DNA of 64,000 nt from positions 1-64,000 of the forward strand of contig JAKFYK010000006.1 of assembly GCA_021730905.1 (NCBI GenBank). The letters are read 5' to 3'. Both the position numbers and the translations under genes were made by a program. The stretch is from Betaproteobacteria bacterium (GTDB taxonomy: Bacteria; Pseudomonadota; Gammaproteobacteria; Burkholderiales; SG8-41). The notes below the pieces were generated by a model. That model searched no databases, was not told the DNA's origin, and worked only from the letters and a program-made list of their open reading frames with translations. Below are positions 51,056 to 60,380 of the stretch, piece after piece (position 1 is the first letter of the stretch; each line of letters begins with the position of its first letter).

Positions 51056-51193
51056 CGGGGATGGATTGCGGATGCGCACCGCGGAGGTTGTTGTAATCCT
51101 TATGTTATGATTTGATTAAACTGATCGATTCAGCTTGGGTCTGGCAAGGTCCCGATCTGCGTGAGCGGTCAAGGCTATGGCCATCGAGGGACA

Positions 51194-53083
51194 ATGCCGA
51201 ACCTTGTAGGTATTTGGAATCCGGATTTATCCGAGAGTTCCGTTGAGCGCATTCTCGCCAGCCAACTGGGACGCGTACGCGTCCCGCACATTGTATATAC
51301 CGATTACGTTGCAGTATTTTCCGGATTTGGAATGGCCTTGCAGGACCATGGTCTGCTGGAGAATGGGCCGCAGCCGGTGTTCAGCGATGACCGACAGACG
51401 GCGCTTCTACTCGATGGCGAAGTTAACAATGCCGCGGAGTTGCAGCAACAGTTTTCCTCCGAACTGCCCCAAAAATCCCTGACACCGCCTGACGTCTGCT
51501 TACATCTGATTCTCCAGCACGGGCCCGACATCGCGCGGCTTTTCAATGGGTTCTTTTGCCTTATTGTCTATGAGCAAACTGCGCGCCGTGTAACGATTAT
51601 TTCAGATCGTTGCGGCGCAAGGTCATTGTTTTACGTACGAAGGCAGAATGCCGTGCTTTTCGCTACGGAGCTGAAAGCATTAGCCGTTGCCGATCCGTCT
51701 CCGCGAAAAATTGATGAGGTCGGCGTTTTCGAACTGTTCTGTTACGGAACGCACTTCATGGATCGCACGTGGATGGACGGCTATCTGCGTTTGCCACCGG
51801 CATCGGTATTGACAGCGGATCCCACGCAGTTCGGAATCAGGCGATACTGGACTTATCGCTACGACGAGTCCTCGCCAAAACTAGACCAGCAGACTTATGC
51901 CGCGGTGTTCGGAATACTGCTTGACCGCGCTGTAGAGCGGTGCATGCGTGGCACGCGGCGGATTGGCATGTTTCTTAGCGGTGGATACGACAGCCGTTCA
52001 GTCGCGGCCGCCATACACAGATACAGGTGCCCGCTGCCCGCATTTACGTTTGGTCTGCCCGAATCGCGGGACGTTCGATTTGCGGCGATGTTGTCCAACC
52101 ATCTCGGTCTGGAGCATCATATTTTGAATCGACAGGGCGCCTATCTTTTAAAAAACTGCCAGGCGATCGTGTGGCGCACCGAAGGGATGATGACGTTCGC
52201 CAATGCCACCTCAATCCAGTGGCATTCCGAACTGAAGCAGAAAATGGACATCATTCTCACCGGATTCTTGGGTGAGTTCAGCGGTTCCCACACTTGGCCC
52301 GCGCTTTTGCTCGCGCGGTCCCGGCAGGCGGCGATTGGAGCCATATTCAACCGTTTCCTCGCGCCCAAGCTGGGCATTGCGGAGCGAATTTTCCAGCCTG
52401 CGTTCTTCGCCCGGACTCTGGCCGCCTCGCGTGAGAACTTCTACAAAAGCTTTGATCTGGTCGAAGGCGACCACCCAATGAACGTGGCGGACAGCTGGAA
52501 TGTCCTACACCTGCAGCCCCGAGGAACATTCCACGCGCCGGCAGTAGATCGGCACAGATTCGAGATGCGGGCGCCGCACACCGACAATGATCTGGTGGAT
52601 TTTTTGCTCAGTATTCCGCCCTATGCACGCCTGGAGCAGCGCGTGTACAAGAAAATGATTGCGTATTGCTTTCCCGACATTCGGGACGTGCCATGCACCA
52701 ACAGCGCCCGTCCCATTGACCCGAACTTCGTGCGGGAATATGTGCGGATGGCGAGTGCGTATGTGGTGAGGAAAGCTTCCGCAGCATTGCAGAAACCTTT
52801 TTCGCGACAGTCTGCGTTGGGACGGGAATTCCGCGATCTCAGTCAGGACTTCCGTGCCGAGCCTGAGTTGATTGAGCGGATACTGCAGCCACTGCTTGGC
52901 GTTGGCATTCTACCGGAATCGATTTTCAGGCGCGATGGGATTGAAGGGCTTATCGACGAGCATTACAGCGGAAATGGAAGTCACGAACACACGATAGGGC
53001 TGCTGATCTCATTGGGACTTGCAATGAAATGCTTCTTGTATGATGACCTCGCCGATGCGCCGCAAGATATGTACAGTGCCTGA
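51194..53083 (+). CDS. Asparagine synthase-like protein lacking the glutaminase cysteine (amidotransferase 3)
   Basis: About 629 residues. The chosen ATG (51194) gives MPNLVGIWNPDLSE, so there is no Cys2. The N-domain has no RGPD block, although the fold is recognisable (LLLDGEVNNAAELQQQF, FFCLIVYEQTARRVTIISDR). The synthetase domain is present: SGGYDSRS near residue 262 replaces SGGVDSS. It may use free ammonia or another amine nucleophile, or act like beta-lactam-synthetase-type ligases; all inferred. Longer open frame to 51161 adds no motif. Its stop overlaps the next ATG (TGATG), so the deacetylase is coupled. Confidence 0.87.
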   Translation: MPNLVGIWNPDLSESSVERILASQLGRVRVPHIVYTDYVAVFSGFGMALQDHGLLENGPQPVFSDDRQTALLLDGEVNNAAELQQQFSSELPQKSLTPPDVCLHLILQHGPDIARLFNGFFCLIVYEQTARRVTIISDRCGARSLFYVRRQNAVLFATELKALAVADPSPRKIDEVGVFELFCYGTHFMDRTWMDGYLRLPPASVLTADPTQFGIRRYWTYRYDESSPKLDQQTYAAVFGILLDRAVERCMRGTRRIGMFLSGGYDSRSVAAAIHRYRCPLPAFTFGLPESRDVRFAAMLSNHLGLEHHILNRQGAYLLKNCQAIVWRTEGMMTFANATSIQWHSELKQKMDIILTGFLGEFSGSHTWPALLLARSRQAAIGAIFNRFLAPKLGIAERIFQPAFFARTLAASRENFYKSFDLVEGDHPMNVADSWNVLHLQPRGTFHAPAVDRHRFEMRAPHTDNDLVDFLLSIPPYARLEQRVYKKMIAYCFPDIRDVPCTNSARPIDPNFVREYVRMASAYVVRKASAALQKPFSRQSALGREFRDLSQDFRAEPELIERILQPLLGVGILPESIFRRDGIEGLIDEHYSGNGSHEHTIGLLISLGLAMKCFLYDDLADAPQDMYSA

Positions 53084-54060
53084 TGACATCAACTCGGAGA
53101 GACGCGTTGTTCCGATTTATTGGCGATCTGATTTCTCCTCCCGGTGGCCGGGGTAGACTCAACGTCCTCTATTATCACAGAGTGCTGGCAGTACCCGATC
53201 CCATTCTGCACGACGAGATCGACGCGGCGACTTTCGAGCGGCACATGGCGCTGATTGCGGCGGAATTCAACGTACTCCCTCTGAGCGAGGCCTGCGCACG
53301 GCTGTCAAGTGGGCATCTGCCGGCACGCGCCGCATGCATTACATTTGACGATGGCTATTCGGATAACGAGCAAGTTGCATTGCCGATACTCAAACGGCTC
53401 GGATTGCCGGCGACGTTCTTTGTGTCCACTGGATTCTCCGATGGCGGCATCATGTTCAACGACGGCGTGATCGAGGCCGTGCGCCGCGCGCCGGCAGGTA
53501 CGCATGATTTGTCCGCGTTGGGCTTGGGCTGCCATAGCTTGGGCGAGGGCGCAACCCGGCGGGTGGCGGTCGATGCACTGCTGGCCCAGATCAAGTACCT
53601 TCCTGCGGGCGAGCGCACTTTGCTCGTCAGACGGATTGCCGAGACAATGCAGTCGACGCTGCCGAATAATCTGATGATGCGTCCGGCGCAGATAAAGCGA
53701 CTCCACGATGAAGGCATGGATATTGGAGGACACACTGTCACGCATCCAATTCTGAAGGTGCTCGACGAACAGCAAGCACTCGCCGAGATCGTCGGCGGCA
53801 AGCGTCGCCTCGAGGAAATCACTGGCGCGCCGGTCACGTTGTTCGCCTATCCGAACGGGAAGCCGGGCCGGGACTATGGCCCTCGGGACGTGGAACTTGT
53901 CAGGCAAGCGGGCTTTGCTGCCGCAGTGTCCACCGTGCTCGGCGTCGCCCATCGCGGCAGCGATCTTTTCCAGTTACCGCGTTTCCTCCCGTGGGATAAA
54001 AATCCACGCTGGCTCGGGCTCCGCTTGCTCGGTAACTGCGTGCGCAGCGCGCTGACATGA
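53083..54060 (+). CDS. Polysaccharide deacetylase family protein (CE4)
   Basis: 325 residues. LNVLYYHRVLAVPDPIL near the N-terminus, the NodB motif ITFDDGYSDNEQVALPIL near residue 86, GHTVTHPIL for the metal-binding H-x3-H, and FAYPNGKPG form a CE4 deacetylase of the longer, PgaB/IcaB-like type. It lacks a signal peptide, so it acts in the cytoplasm or on lipid-linked substrate, unless exported by another route. Start ATG at 53083 shares one base with the preceding stop. It is distinct from the XrtA deacetylase at 25373. Confidence 0.9.
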   Translation: MTSTRRDALFRFIGDLISPPGGRGRLNVLYYHRVLAVPDPILHDEIDAATFERHMALIAAEFNVLPLSEACARLSSGHLPARAACITFDDGYSDNEQVALPILKRLGLPATFFVSTGFSDGGIMFNDGVIEAVRRAPAGTHDLSALGLGCHSLGEGATRRVAVDALLAQIKYLPAGERTLLVRRIAETMQSTLPNNLMMRPAQIKRLHDEGMDIGGHTVTHPILKVLDEQQALAEIVGGKRRLEEITGAPVTLFAYPNGKPGRDYGPRDVELVRQAGFAAAVSTVLGVAHRGSDLFQLPRFLPWDKNPRWLGLRLLGNCVRSALT

Positions 54061-54196
54061 ACGCCTCAGAGCCCACTACAGTCTTGCAAGACCAGCGCAG
54101 TAATGTTTGAGCGATTAAGTGAGATATATGACCAAACTGGCGCAATGTCCGAAGGGCAAGTATTTTCGAGTGCGAAAGCCTTAGGTACCGAGCAAC

Positions 54197-54970
54197 TCAC
54201 TTTTCGGCAGGGGATTGCGGCGTTTCCGCTTGCGGAGCAGGCAGCGGGGCGTTCTCTTGGGCGGGTTGTTTGGGAACTGCTGGTTTTCGCGATGGTTGAG
54301 AAGCGGCGTTGGATTTGCCGCTGGTGCCGCCGAGTTCGCTAAGGCGCCGAGTCAGCGCCCTTGCATCCGGCGAGGACGATAGGCCTCGTTCCAGCACTTC
54401 CCGCGCCATTTTTATATTGCCGGTTTGTTTGTAATGGTCGCTCATTGCGGCATAGGGCGGCCAGTAATCCGGTTTGAGCGTGATCGCGCGCTCAAGCTCC
54501 GGGATTGCAAACTGGGCTCTACCGAGAGCAATCAGACTTTCGCCCTTCTTGGTCAGGAATTCCGGCATCATCTTCTCACTCGGTGCCGAGTGTCCGATAA
54601 CATAGTCAAATTCCGCGATGGAGTTCTCCAGGCGGCTATTACGTTCTTGCGCGGATTTCGCCCAGAGCTTCGCGTTGTTAACGTGCGTCAGTCCCCAGCA
54701 GTAGTGGTGCATGTGATGGAAAAGGCCTGTATTGCTGCCTGCGGAACCGCCAAAAATTGCGTACCATTGCTGGATTCTTGCTGGATCATTGCCGCCCGGT
54801 ATGCGTTCCCGATATGCCTGCGTGTATTTGCAATATTCCGGCAGCAGTGCAATTTCGTGAGGCAAGTAGGTAATCTGCGCCTGCACGTGTAAGGGCGCGA
54901 GGAGTAGCGTAACTGTTCCAGTTACCGTGAAGATCTTTCTCAGTAATCTGCATTGGTTGTCCCGTTTCAT
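54197..54970 (-). CDS. Secreted TPR protein of polysaccharide loci
   Basis: About 257 residues. The signal peptide is IFTVTGTVTLLLAPLHVQAQ. A conserved N-terminal block LPEYCKYTQAYRERIPGG and GLFHHMHHYCWGL with histidines and cysteines precedes TPR-like helices (LTKKGESLIALGRAQFAIPE; YAAMSDHYKQTGNIKMAREV). The C-terminal tail is Pro/Ala/Gln rich, QPSRKPAVPKQPAQENAPLP. The ATG at 54970 has GGGTAAAG upstream; 54970 and 54976 (the previous gene's stop) are 5 bases apart, so the two are co-transcribed. It may scaffold export or assembly. I recognise the type from betaproteobacterial EPS clusters, not a named function. Confidence 0.8.
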   Translation of the reverse strand: MKRDNQCRLLRKIFTVTGTVTLLLAPLHVQAQITYLPHEIALLPEYCKYTQAYRERIPGGNDPARIQQWYAIFGGSAGSNTGLFHHMHHYCWGLTHVNNAKLWAKSAQERNSRLENSIAEFDYVIGHSAPSEKMMPEFLTKKGESLIALGRAQFAIPELERAITLKPDYWPPYAAMSDHYKQTGNIKMAREVLERGLSSSPDARALTRRLSELGGTSGKSNAASQPSRKPAVPKQPAQENAPLPAPQAETPQSPAEK

Positions 54971-54975
54971 GAGCT

Positions 54976-56823
54976 TTACCCCCCCTTCGCGGCAATTCGG
55001 CGTTGCTTGAACCACTGTTCAAGCATCATTAGCACCCATACCATTGTGCCATAATAATTCGCATGGCTCTGAACATGGGTTGAGGTTAGTTCGTCGATGA
55101 AAGTAGGGCGGATGATGCCGCGTTTTTTTAAATCGGCGAGGTTGTCGAATGCAATCTGCTGCAGCGAGGGGTGCGTTCGTAGCCACAGGCCAAACGGTAG
55201 TCCGAAACCGTGCTTGGTCTTGGTGATAATCTCTTCTGGCAGAAACCCGCGCAGAGCCTCTTTGAAAAAGTAGCGCAGTCGCGTGCCTTTGAGCTTGAGA
55301 CCGGGCGCGAGAGTTGCGGCGAATGCCACTACGGCATCGTCGAGCAACGGAAAGCGTACGTCTACTCCCGCGAGTTCGCACGAACGCGTTACCTTTGGCA
55401 GATCGTTGTCCGCCAGCGTGTACTTGAAGTCCAGCGCCAGCATGCGATTGATCAGTGTTTCGGCGTGCGCCTGTCGATATGTTTCTGCCATTTGCGATTG
55501 TGGCTTTCGGGTATCTACCGAAGCCAGAAACTCAGGGGTAAAAACGTTTGCAGCACCGAGGCGCTCCAGCAGATTGTAGTTGTCGTAGCGACCAGGCATC
55601 GGCTGTGACGCATTGCGCATGTAGCGCTGCGCTTTACCGATGATGCTGATTTCGGGGAATATGAACGCGATCGGCTCGAACAGGCCTTTGCGCAGTGCGG
55701 CGGGGAGATCGCTGTAGAGGGAATACAGATATTGCTTGGCATAGCGCTCATTGCCACCAAAGAGTTCATCACCGCCGTCGCCGCCAAGCAGCGTGTCGAC
55801 GCCATCGTCCTTTGCGAGCTTTGCGCAGTAATAGGTCGGCACTGCTGACGCATTGCCGAAGGGCTGGTCATGCACTGTGGCAATCTGCGGAATCGCCGTG
55901 ACTACGTCATCCGGCGTAACGTAGTACTCGTGGTGGCGTGTGCCAAAATGCCGCGCGGCGATTCGTGCATATTCCATTTCGTCGAAGCCTTCAGCTTGGA
56001 AGCCGATGGAATACGTGCGGGCGGGTGCGCCGCTGACTTGGCCGAGCATGCCGGCAATGGTTGAACTGTCTGTCCCTCCGCTGAGAAACGCGCCCACTGT
56101 CCCGTGTGCTGCTGCATCCCGTACGCTGTCGCGGACAACGGCCAGAAACTTTTGCTTCAGTTCCGGAAAATGTCGCTGCTCATTTTCAACGAAGTGCATC
56201 TCCCAATAACGACCCGTATCTATCCTGCCGTGACCAAACGACAAGTACTCGCCGGGCAGGAGGAACCGCACACCACTCTGGACCGAATCCGGAGCGGGTA
56301 CCATGTGGAAATAAACGTAATTGTAGATCGCCTGGCGATCGACTTCCGAACTGATCCCCGGGAAGGTGTTGATCGCGTCAAGCGTGGACCCGAACACCAG
56401 TTTACCGCCGACGACGCTGTAGCAAAGCGGGCGTGTACCCATGCGATCGATGGCGAGCACCGCCTCAGCGCGGCCATTCAGGATCGCGAGCGCAAAGCTG
56501 CCCGAGAGCATCGCGATTACGTTTTTACCTTTGCGGGCATAGCCCAGTGCGAGCGCTTGCGCAACACCGTCGCGCTGGGCAACTTCAGCAAGTTCAACAT
56601 CGGTAAAATGCGCGTGCCCCCAGACTGCAACGAGCCGTGCGTCATCTAGAAAGATATCTACATCGCTGCTCGTCGCAGCCACCGCGACCGCGCCAAAATC
56701 GGCGCTTACACTGCGTGCATCGCTGCCGTCAAACCGATTGATCGAAGCGGCCATGGTTGCGATCACCTCCCGGCCTCCAGCGCCAGTCTGCTCGCCGCAA
56801 TACCATCCGCACAAACCGCTCAT
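54976..56823 (-). CDS. Asparagine synthase-like protein with degenerate glutaminase domain (amidotransferase 4)
   Basis: 615 residues starting MSGLCGWYCGEQ: the cysteine is at position 5, not 2, so the N-terminal nucleophile would need processing. The RGPD and GHRRLSI blocks are missing (INRFDGSDARSV appears instead), suggesting loss of glutaminase activity. The synthetase core is intact: SGGTDSS at 248-254 and LLGGDGGDELFGGNERYAKQ. It may be an ATP-dependent amide ligase with a different amine donor. Neighbours downstream are the TPR protein (5 bases) and upstream the PLP decarboxylase, 297 bases away. Confidence 0.88.
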   Translation of the reverse strand: MSGLCGWYCGEQTGAGGREVIATMAASINRFDGSDARSVSADFGAVAVAATSSDVDIFLDDARLVAVWGHAHFTDVELAEVAQRDGVAQALALGYARKGKNVIAMLSGSFALAILNGRAEAVLAIDRMGTRPLCYSVVGGKLVFGSTLDAINTFPGISSEVDRQAIYNYVYFHMVPAPDSVQSGVRFLLPGEYLSFGHGRIDTGRYWEMHFVENEQRHFPELKQKFLAVVRDSVRDAAAHGTVGAFLSGGTDSSTIAGMLGQVSGAPARTYSIGFQAEGFDEMEYARIAARHFGTRHHEYYVTPDDVVTAIPQIATVHDQPFGNASAVPTYYCAKLAKDDGVDTLLGGDGGDELFGGNERYAKQYLYSLYSDLPAALRKGLFEPIAFIFPEISIIGKAQRYMRNASQPMPGRYDNYNLLERLGAANVFTPEFLASVDTRKPQSQMAETYRQAHAETLINRMLALDFKYTLADNDLPKVTRSCELAGVDVRFPLLDDAVVAFAATLAPGLKLKGTRLRYFFKEALRGFLPEEIITKTKHGFGLPFGLWLRTHPSLQQIAFDNLADLKKRGIIRPTFIDELTSTHVQSHANYYGTMVWVLMMLEQWFKQRRIAAKGG

Positions 56824-57120
56824 TCCCTGGAATATGCCTTAAAACAGTTTTGAACTTGAGTGCTCATGGCGACAAAGTCGAAACTTGACGGTTTTCTCCA
56901 GCGGAGCGCCTCGACGACGCTGCAGACCTAGTAGTGAACTAAAAAACGGGTTAAGGCACTTCGGTAGTAAATATTGAGATGCGACGAGAACGGATCGAAG
57001 TGTTGTGCGTTGCCCAAAATTATATACGGAAACTTTGGCTGAGAGAACGATAACTTGCGGCAGTGCGGGCGATCTTGTCGTAATAAAACGGGTCAACACA
57101 TTCGTCCTGGACCTCCTTGC
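56824..57120. other. Intergenic region between decarboxylase and amidotransferase 4
   Basis: 297 bases without a convincing gene. An 86-codon open frame on the minus strand (56839-57099) has no recognisable sequence or ribosome-binding site. The region is moderately AT-rich and should hold the promoter of the amidotransferase 4-TPR pair. I could not assign a specific promoter or terminator. Confidence 0.4.
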
Positions 57121-58356
57121 TCACACCAACACCTCTGCAGGCGCGGGGTGGCTCAGGAAGGCGGTGGGACTTGCAGTAAGGCCGTAAGCGCCCGACTGGA
57201 ACACCACGATCAGGTCACCGACGTCGGCTTTGGCCAGTTCCATGTTATCGGCGAGCAGATCAAGTGGTGTGCATAGCGGGCCTACCACCGATGCAATTTC
57301 GCGTTCGCGGCCGACAACCTTGTTTCCGACCGCCACCGGATAGTTCTTGCGGATTACCTGACCGAAATTGCCTGAGGCTGCTAGATGATGGTGCAAACCG
57401 CCGTCCGTTACCAAAAATACATGGCCGCGCGAGATCTTGCGGTCGATAATACGGCAGACGTAGATCCCTGCCTCGCCGACCAGGTAGCGGCCGAGTTCTA
57501 CCACGACCTGTGCTTGCGCCAGTAGTGGGTCGATACCGTTGAGCAGTCGTCCTAAACTGGTGCCGACAGCGGCGATGTCGAATGACATCTCCCCGGGAAA
57601 ATAGGGAATGCCAAAACCACCGCCCATATTGAGAAGACGAACCGGCGAGGGCGCATCTTTCGCCAGTTTGACTGCCAGTTCGAGCGTCTTCGCCTGCGCT
57701 TCGATGATAGCTTCGGCCCGCAGATTCTGTGAACCACAGAAGATGTGGAAACCCTGAAAGTCGAAGTCAAGCTCGCCTATCTGTGCGAGCGCTGCAGGCA
57801 CACGCTCGGCATCGATGCCGAACTGTTTCGGCCCGCCGCCCATTTTCATTCCCGAGCTTTTCAGTTCGAAGTCGGGATTCACGCGCACGGCCACGCGCGG
57901 GCGAGTACCGAGACGCTTGCCCAGCACGGCGATCCGGTCCATCTCGCGTTCCGATTCAAGATTTACAACAATGCCTGCCGCGACTGCCGCGGTCAGTTCC
58001 TTGTCGGTTTTTCCGGGTCCGGCAAAGCTAATTGCTTCGGGATTCATACCGGAGGCGAGCGCCACCTTCAACTCCCCGCCCGAGGCAATGTCCAAGCCAT
58101 CCACCAGTTTGGCGAGGTGCTGTACTACAGCAGGCATCGGATTTGCCTTAATCGCATAGTGCAGGTGGACTTGTGCCGGTAGATGCTGCCGTAGCAACTC
58201 GACGCGTTGCGTTATCAGGCTTCTGTCATAGGCGTAGAAAGGTGTCCTGCCAACACGCTCCGCAAGCTGCATGAGTGAAACACCGCCGACTTGCAGGCAG
58301 TCGTCTACGACCGGGAACTGCGTCATCGGCGCATGTACGAATCGTGCACCACTCAT
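57121..58356 (-). CDS. Pyridoxal-dependent decarboxylase, exosortase A system-associated
   Basis: 411 residues of the alanine-racemase-fold decarboxylases (LysA/ornithine-decarboxylase type). HLHYAIKANPMPAVVQHL contains the PLP lysine (Lys70), LDIASGGELKVAL is the second block, LNMGGGFGIPYF binds phosphate, and GPLCTPLDLLA holds the catalytic cysteine near residue 345. It corresponds to the XrtA family TIGR03099, unlike true LysA. It would decarboxylate an amino acid to an amine, potentially the amine for polysaccharide decoration. The acyl ligase gene is upstream by 381 bases on the same strand. Confidence 0.92.
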   Translation of the reverse strand: MSGARFVHAPMTQFPVVDDCLQVGGVSLMQLAERVGRTPFYAYDRSLITQRVELLRQHLPAQVHLHYAIKANPMPAVVQHLAKLVDGLDIASGGELKVALASGMNPEAISFAGPGKTDKELTAAVAAGIVVNLESEREMDRIAVLGKRLGTRPRVAVRVNPDFELKSSGMKMGGGPKQFGIDAERVPAALAQIGELDFDFQGFHIFCGSQNLRAEAIIEAQAKTLELAVKLAKDAPSPVRLLNMGGGFGIPYFPGEMSFDIAAVGTSLGRLLNGIDPLLAQAQVVVELGRYLVGEAGIYVCRIIDRKISRGHVFLVTDGGLHHHLAASGNFGQVIRKNYPVAVGNKVVGREREIASVVGPLCTPLDLLADNMELAKADVGDLIVVFQSGAYGLTASPTAFLSHPAPAEVLV

Positions 58357-58737
58357 CGCTCAGTTCCACCTTTGTAAAAGCGTGAAAGGCGGGTCGATTT
58401 AGGTAGCACGCTTGCCGTTACTGAAATCATGGTTGTTCCTCCGAAGCGATGATAGCAAAATCAGGTCGCCCCCGACGGTTGTTTACGCATGAGACAGGAG
58501 GAGAGCTTGTCAACGGTTGCGCAATGCCTGACAAGGTGCCGTTACCGAAGGAAAGTTTCCGTGCTTTAGGATCAATAGGCGCTGCCAGCCGATGAACGCT
58601 CCTTTGCTGCTACTCTTTCCGTCCAAAAGGGGCTGAACCGTTGTTCAGCACAACCAGCGTGGCGACAATATTTATTGTGCTCTGACAGACAGCACCAATG
58701 CGTTCGAGCGTGGCTGCAGTCCCTTCCTTAGTGGTTC
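58357..58737. other. Intergenic region with hairpin; no carrier protein gene seen
   Basis: 381 bases between the acyl ligase and the decarboxylase. No open frame long enough for an acyl carrier protein, nor a DSL-type phosphopantetheine motif, was seen on either strand. A perfect 7-bp hairpin GCTGAAC-CGTT-GTTCAGC (58632-58649) is followed, in the minus-strand direction, by CCCCTTTTGG and may be a weak terminator of the ligase transcript. Confidence 0.45.
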
Positions 58738-60333
58738 CTAATCGGACTGCGCCTTCATGAAAAGGCCCTGCAGTTCTTGTGCCAGCCGTTTGCGGTCGAT
58801 CTTGCCGTTCGGATTGCGCGGAAGGCTTTCAAGACGCTCGATTACCTGCGCAGGGACCATGAAAGCTGGCAATCGTTGTCGACATTGCGTTAGCAGTAAC
58901 TCGGTGTTAAGCGGTGTTTCGTCCCGCGTAGTTGCGATCACAACGATAACCTGTCCCAGTACAGGATGTGGAATGCCTAGCGCAGCAGCTTCACAAACCA
59001 GATTGGTCGCATAGATTGCTTCCTCTACCTCGGTAGGGCTTACGCGGTAACCTGATGTTTTGATCATTTCGTCGCGGCGGCTGATGAAATAGAGGAAGCC
59101 TTCGTCATCTATTCGCACAGTGTCGCCCGACCATACTGCCATCTCGGGCATGGCGATCCCAAGCGGCTTGCCTGGCACTGGCTTAAAGCGCTCGGCGGTT
59201 TTTTCTGGATCGTTCCAGTAGCCCAAGGATACCAACGCACCGCGATGCACTAGCTCGCCAGCTTCGCCTGGGGCGCACGGGGCGCCATCTTCTCGCACCA
59301 CTAACACTTCAGCATTCGGAATTGCTTTGCCGATTGAATCGGGGCGGCGGTCAATTTCCGATGGTGGTAGATACGTAGAGCGAAACGATTCCGTTAATCC
59401 GTACATGAGATACGGCAGGGTTTTCGGCAGCGCCGCGCGAAGCTGATCAAGCGTCGCCTTCGGCATATGGCCCCCCGTGTTGGCGATGTAGCGCAGGTGT
59501 TCGGTGACAGTCGCTGGCCACTTGAGCTGCGCGAGCTGTATCCATAGCGGCGGCACTGCAGTTAGCCCGGTGATGCGCTCCTGTACAACCGCGTCCAGTA
59601 CATCGCGCGGCAGCAGGTAGTTAATGAGTGTCACCGATGCACCCACATGAAACGCAGTGGTGAGTTGGCTGAACCCGGCGTCGAACGAAAGCGGCAGCGC
59701 CGAGAGGATGCGATCATCCGCACAGTTCTCCAGATATTGCGCAACGCTCTTTGCTCCGGCAACCATGTTGCGGTGGGAAAGCACCACGCCCTTCGGCATC
59801 CCGGTGCTGCCCGACGTGTAGAGAATCGCTGCCATATCACTGTCAATGACGCGATGCAGGCTTGCATTGTTGTTACCGGACAGCGCATCTTCCCAGCTGA
59901 CCGTCGTCAGTCCGGGAATTACGCCGGGCTTGTCCGGAGTGCCTACGACGATCACGGTATGCAGGTCGTGACACTGGGGCAGCACCGGCGCGAGCAGTTT
60001 GAGCCGCTCGGTAGAGGTCACCAGAACGCGCACGTTGCAGTCACGCAGGATGTAGGTTACCTGATCGGGCTTGAGCAGCGGATTGACCGGCACGAATACC
60101 CCGCCCGCAGCAGTGGCGCCGAAGATGGCGACCACAGTCTCCAGTCGCTTTTCGAGATAGATGGCAACACGCTCAGAGCGACCCAGCCCTAAGTGCAGTA
60201 AGCCTGATGCGCAGTCGGTGATCCGTGTCGCGAGGTCACGGTAATCGAGGTGAGCGCCTTGGTACGCAAGTGCCTCCTGGTGTGGTGTTTTCTCTGCGCT
60301 GCACAGCAGTAGTTCATGAATCAGATCTGGCAT
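58738..60333 (-). CDS. Acyl-CoA ligase (AMP-forming), exosortase A system-associated
   Basis: 531 residues of the AMP-binding superfamily. LYTSGSTGMPKGVVLSH (residues 171-187) is the ATP motif, YGLTESFRSTYLPP and WSGDTVRIDDEGFLYFISRR are A5 and A7-A8 blocks, and NPNGKIDRKRLAQEL near 505-520 gives the C-terminal catalytic lysine. Its family (TIGR03098 by memory) is restricted to XrtA loci. It would activate a carboxylate as acyl-AMP and load CoA or a carrier. Start ATG at 60333 after AGGAGCAAG. It sits between the double acetyltransferase and the decarboxylase on the same strand. Confidence 0.93.
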   Translation of the reverse strand: MPDLIHELLLCSAEKTPHQEALAYQGAHLDYRDLATRITDCASGLLHLGLGRSERVAIYLEKRLETVVAIFGATAAGGVFVPVNPLLKPDQVTYILRDCNVRVLVTSTERLKLLAPVLPQCHDLHTVIVVGTPDKPGVIPGLTTVSWEDALSGNNNASLHRVIDSDMAAILYTSGSTGMPKGVVLSHRNMVAGAKSVAQYLENCADDRILSALPLSFDAGFSQLTTAFHVGASVTLINYLLPRDVLDAVVQERITGLTAVPPLWIQLAQLKWPATVTEHLRYIANTGGHMPKATLDQLRAALPKTLPYLMYGLTESFRSTYLPPSEIDRRPDSIGKAIPNAEVLVVREDGAPCAPGEAGELVHRGALVSLGYWNDPEKTAERFKPVPGKPLGIAMPEMAVWSGDTVRIDDEGFLYFISRRDEMIKTSGYRVSPTEVEEAIYATNLVCEAAALGIPHPVLGQVIVVIATTRDETPLNTELLLTQCRQRLPAFMVPAQVIERLESLPRNPNGKIDRKRLAQELQGLFMKAQSD

Positions 60334-60380
60334 GAAGGTCTTGCTCCTGACAACTACCGGTCTTAGTGCATGGAATTTTT

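Noticed and set aside
51131-51160. TGGCAAGGTCC-like possible RpoN site before amidotransferase 3
   Set aside because: No GC dinucleotide at the -12 position.
54103-54342. 79-codon plus-strand frame after the deacetylase
   Set aside because: Overlaps the C-terminus of the TPR gene on the other strand and lacks motifs or a ribosome-binding site.
56839-57099. 86-codon minus-strand frame before amidotransferase 4
   Set aside because: No recognisable sequence, no ribosome-binding site, and atypical composition; treated as intergenic.
58357-58737. Expected acyl carrier protein gene between ligase and decarboxylase
   Set aside because: No open frame of 60 or more codons and no DSL phosphopantetheine site on either strand.
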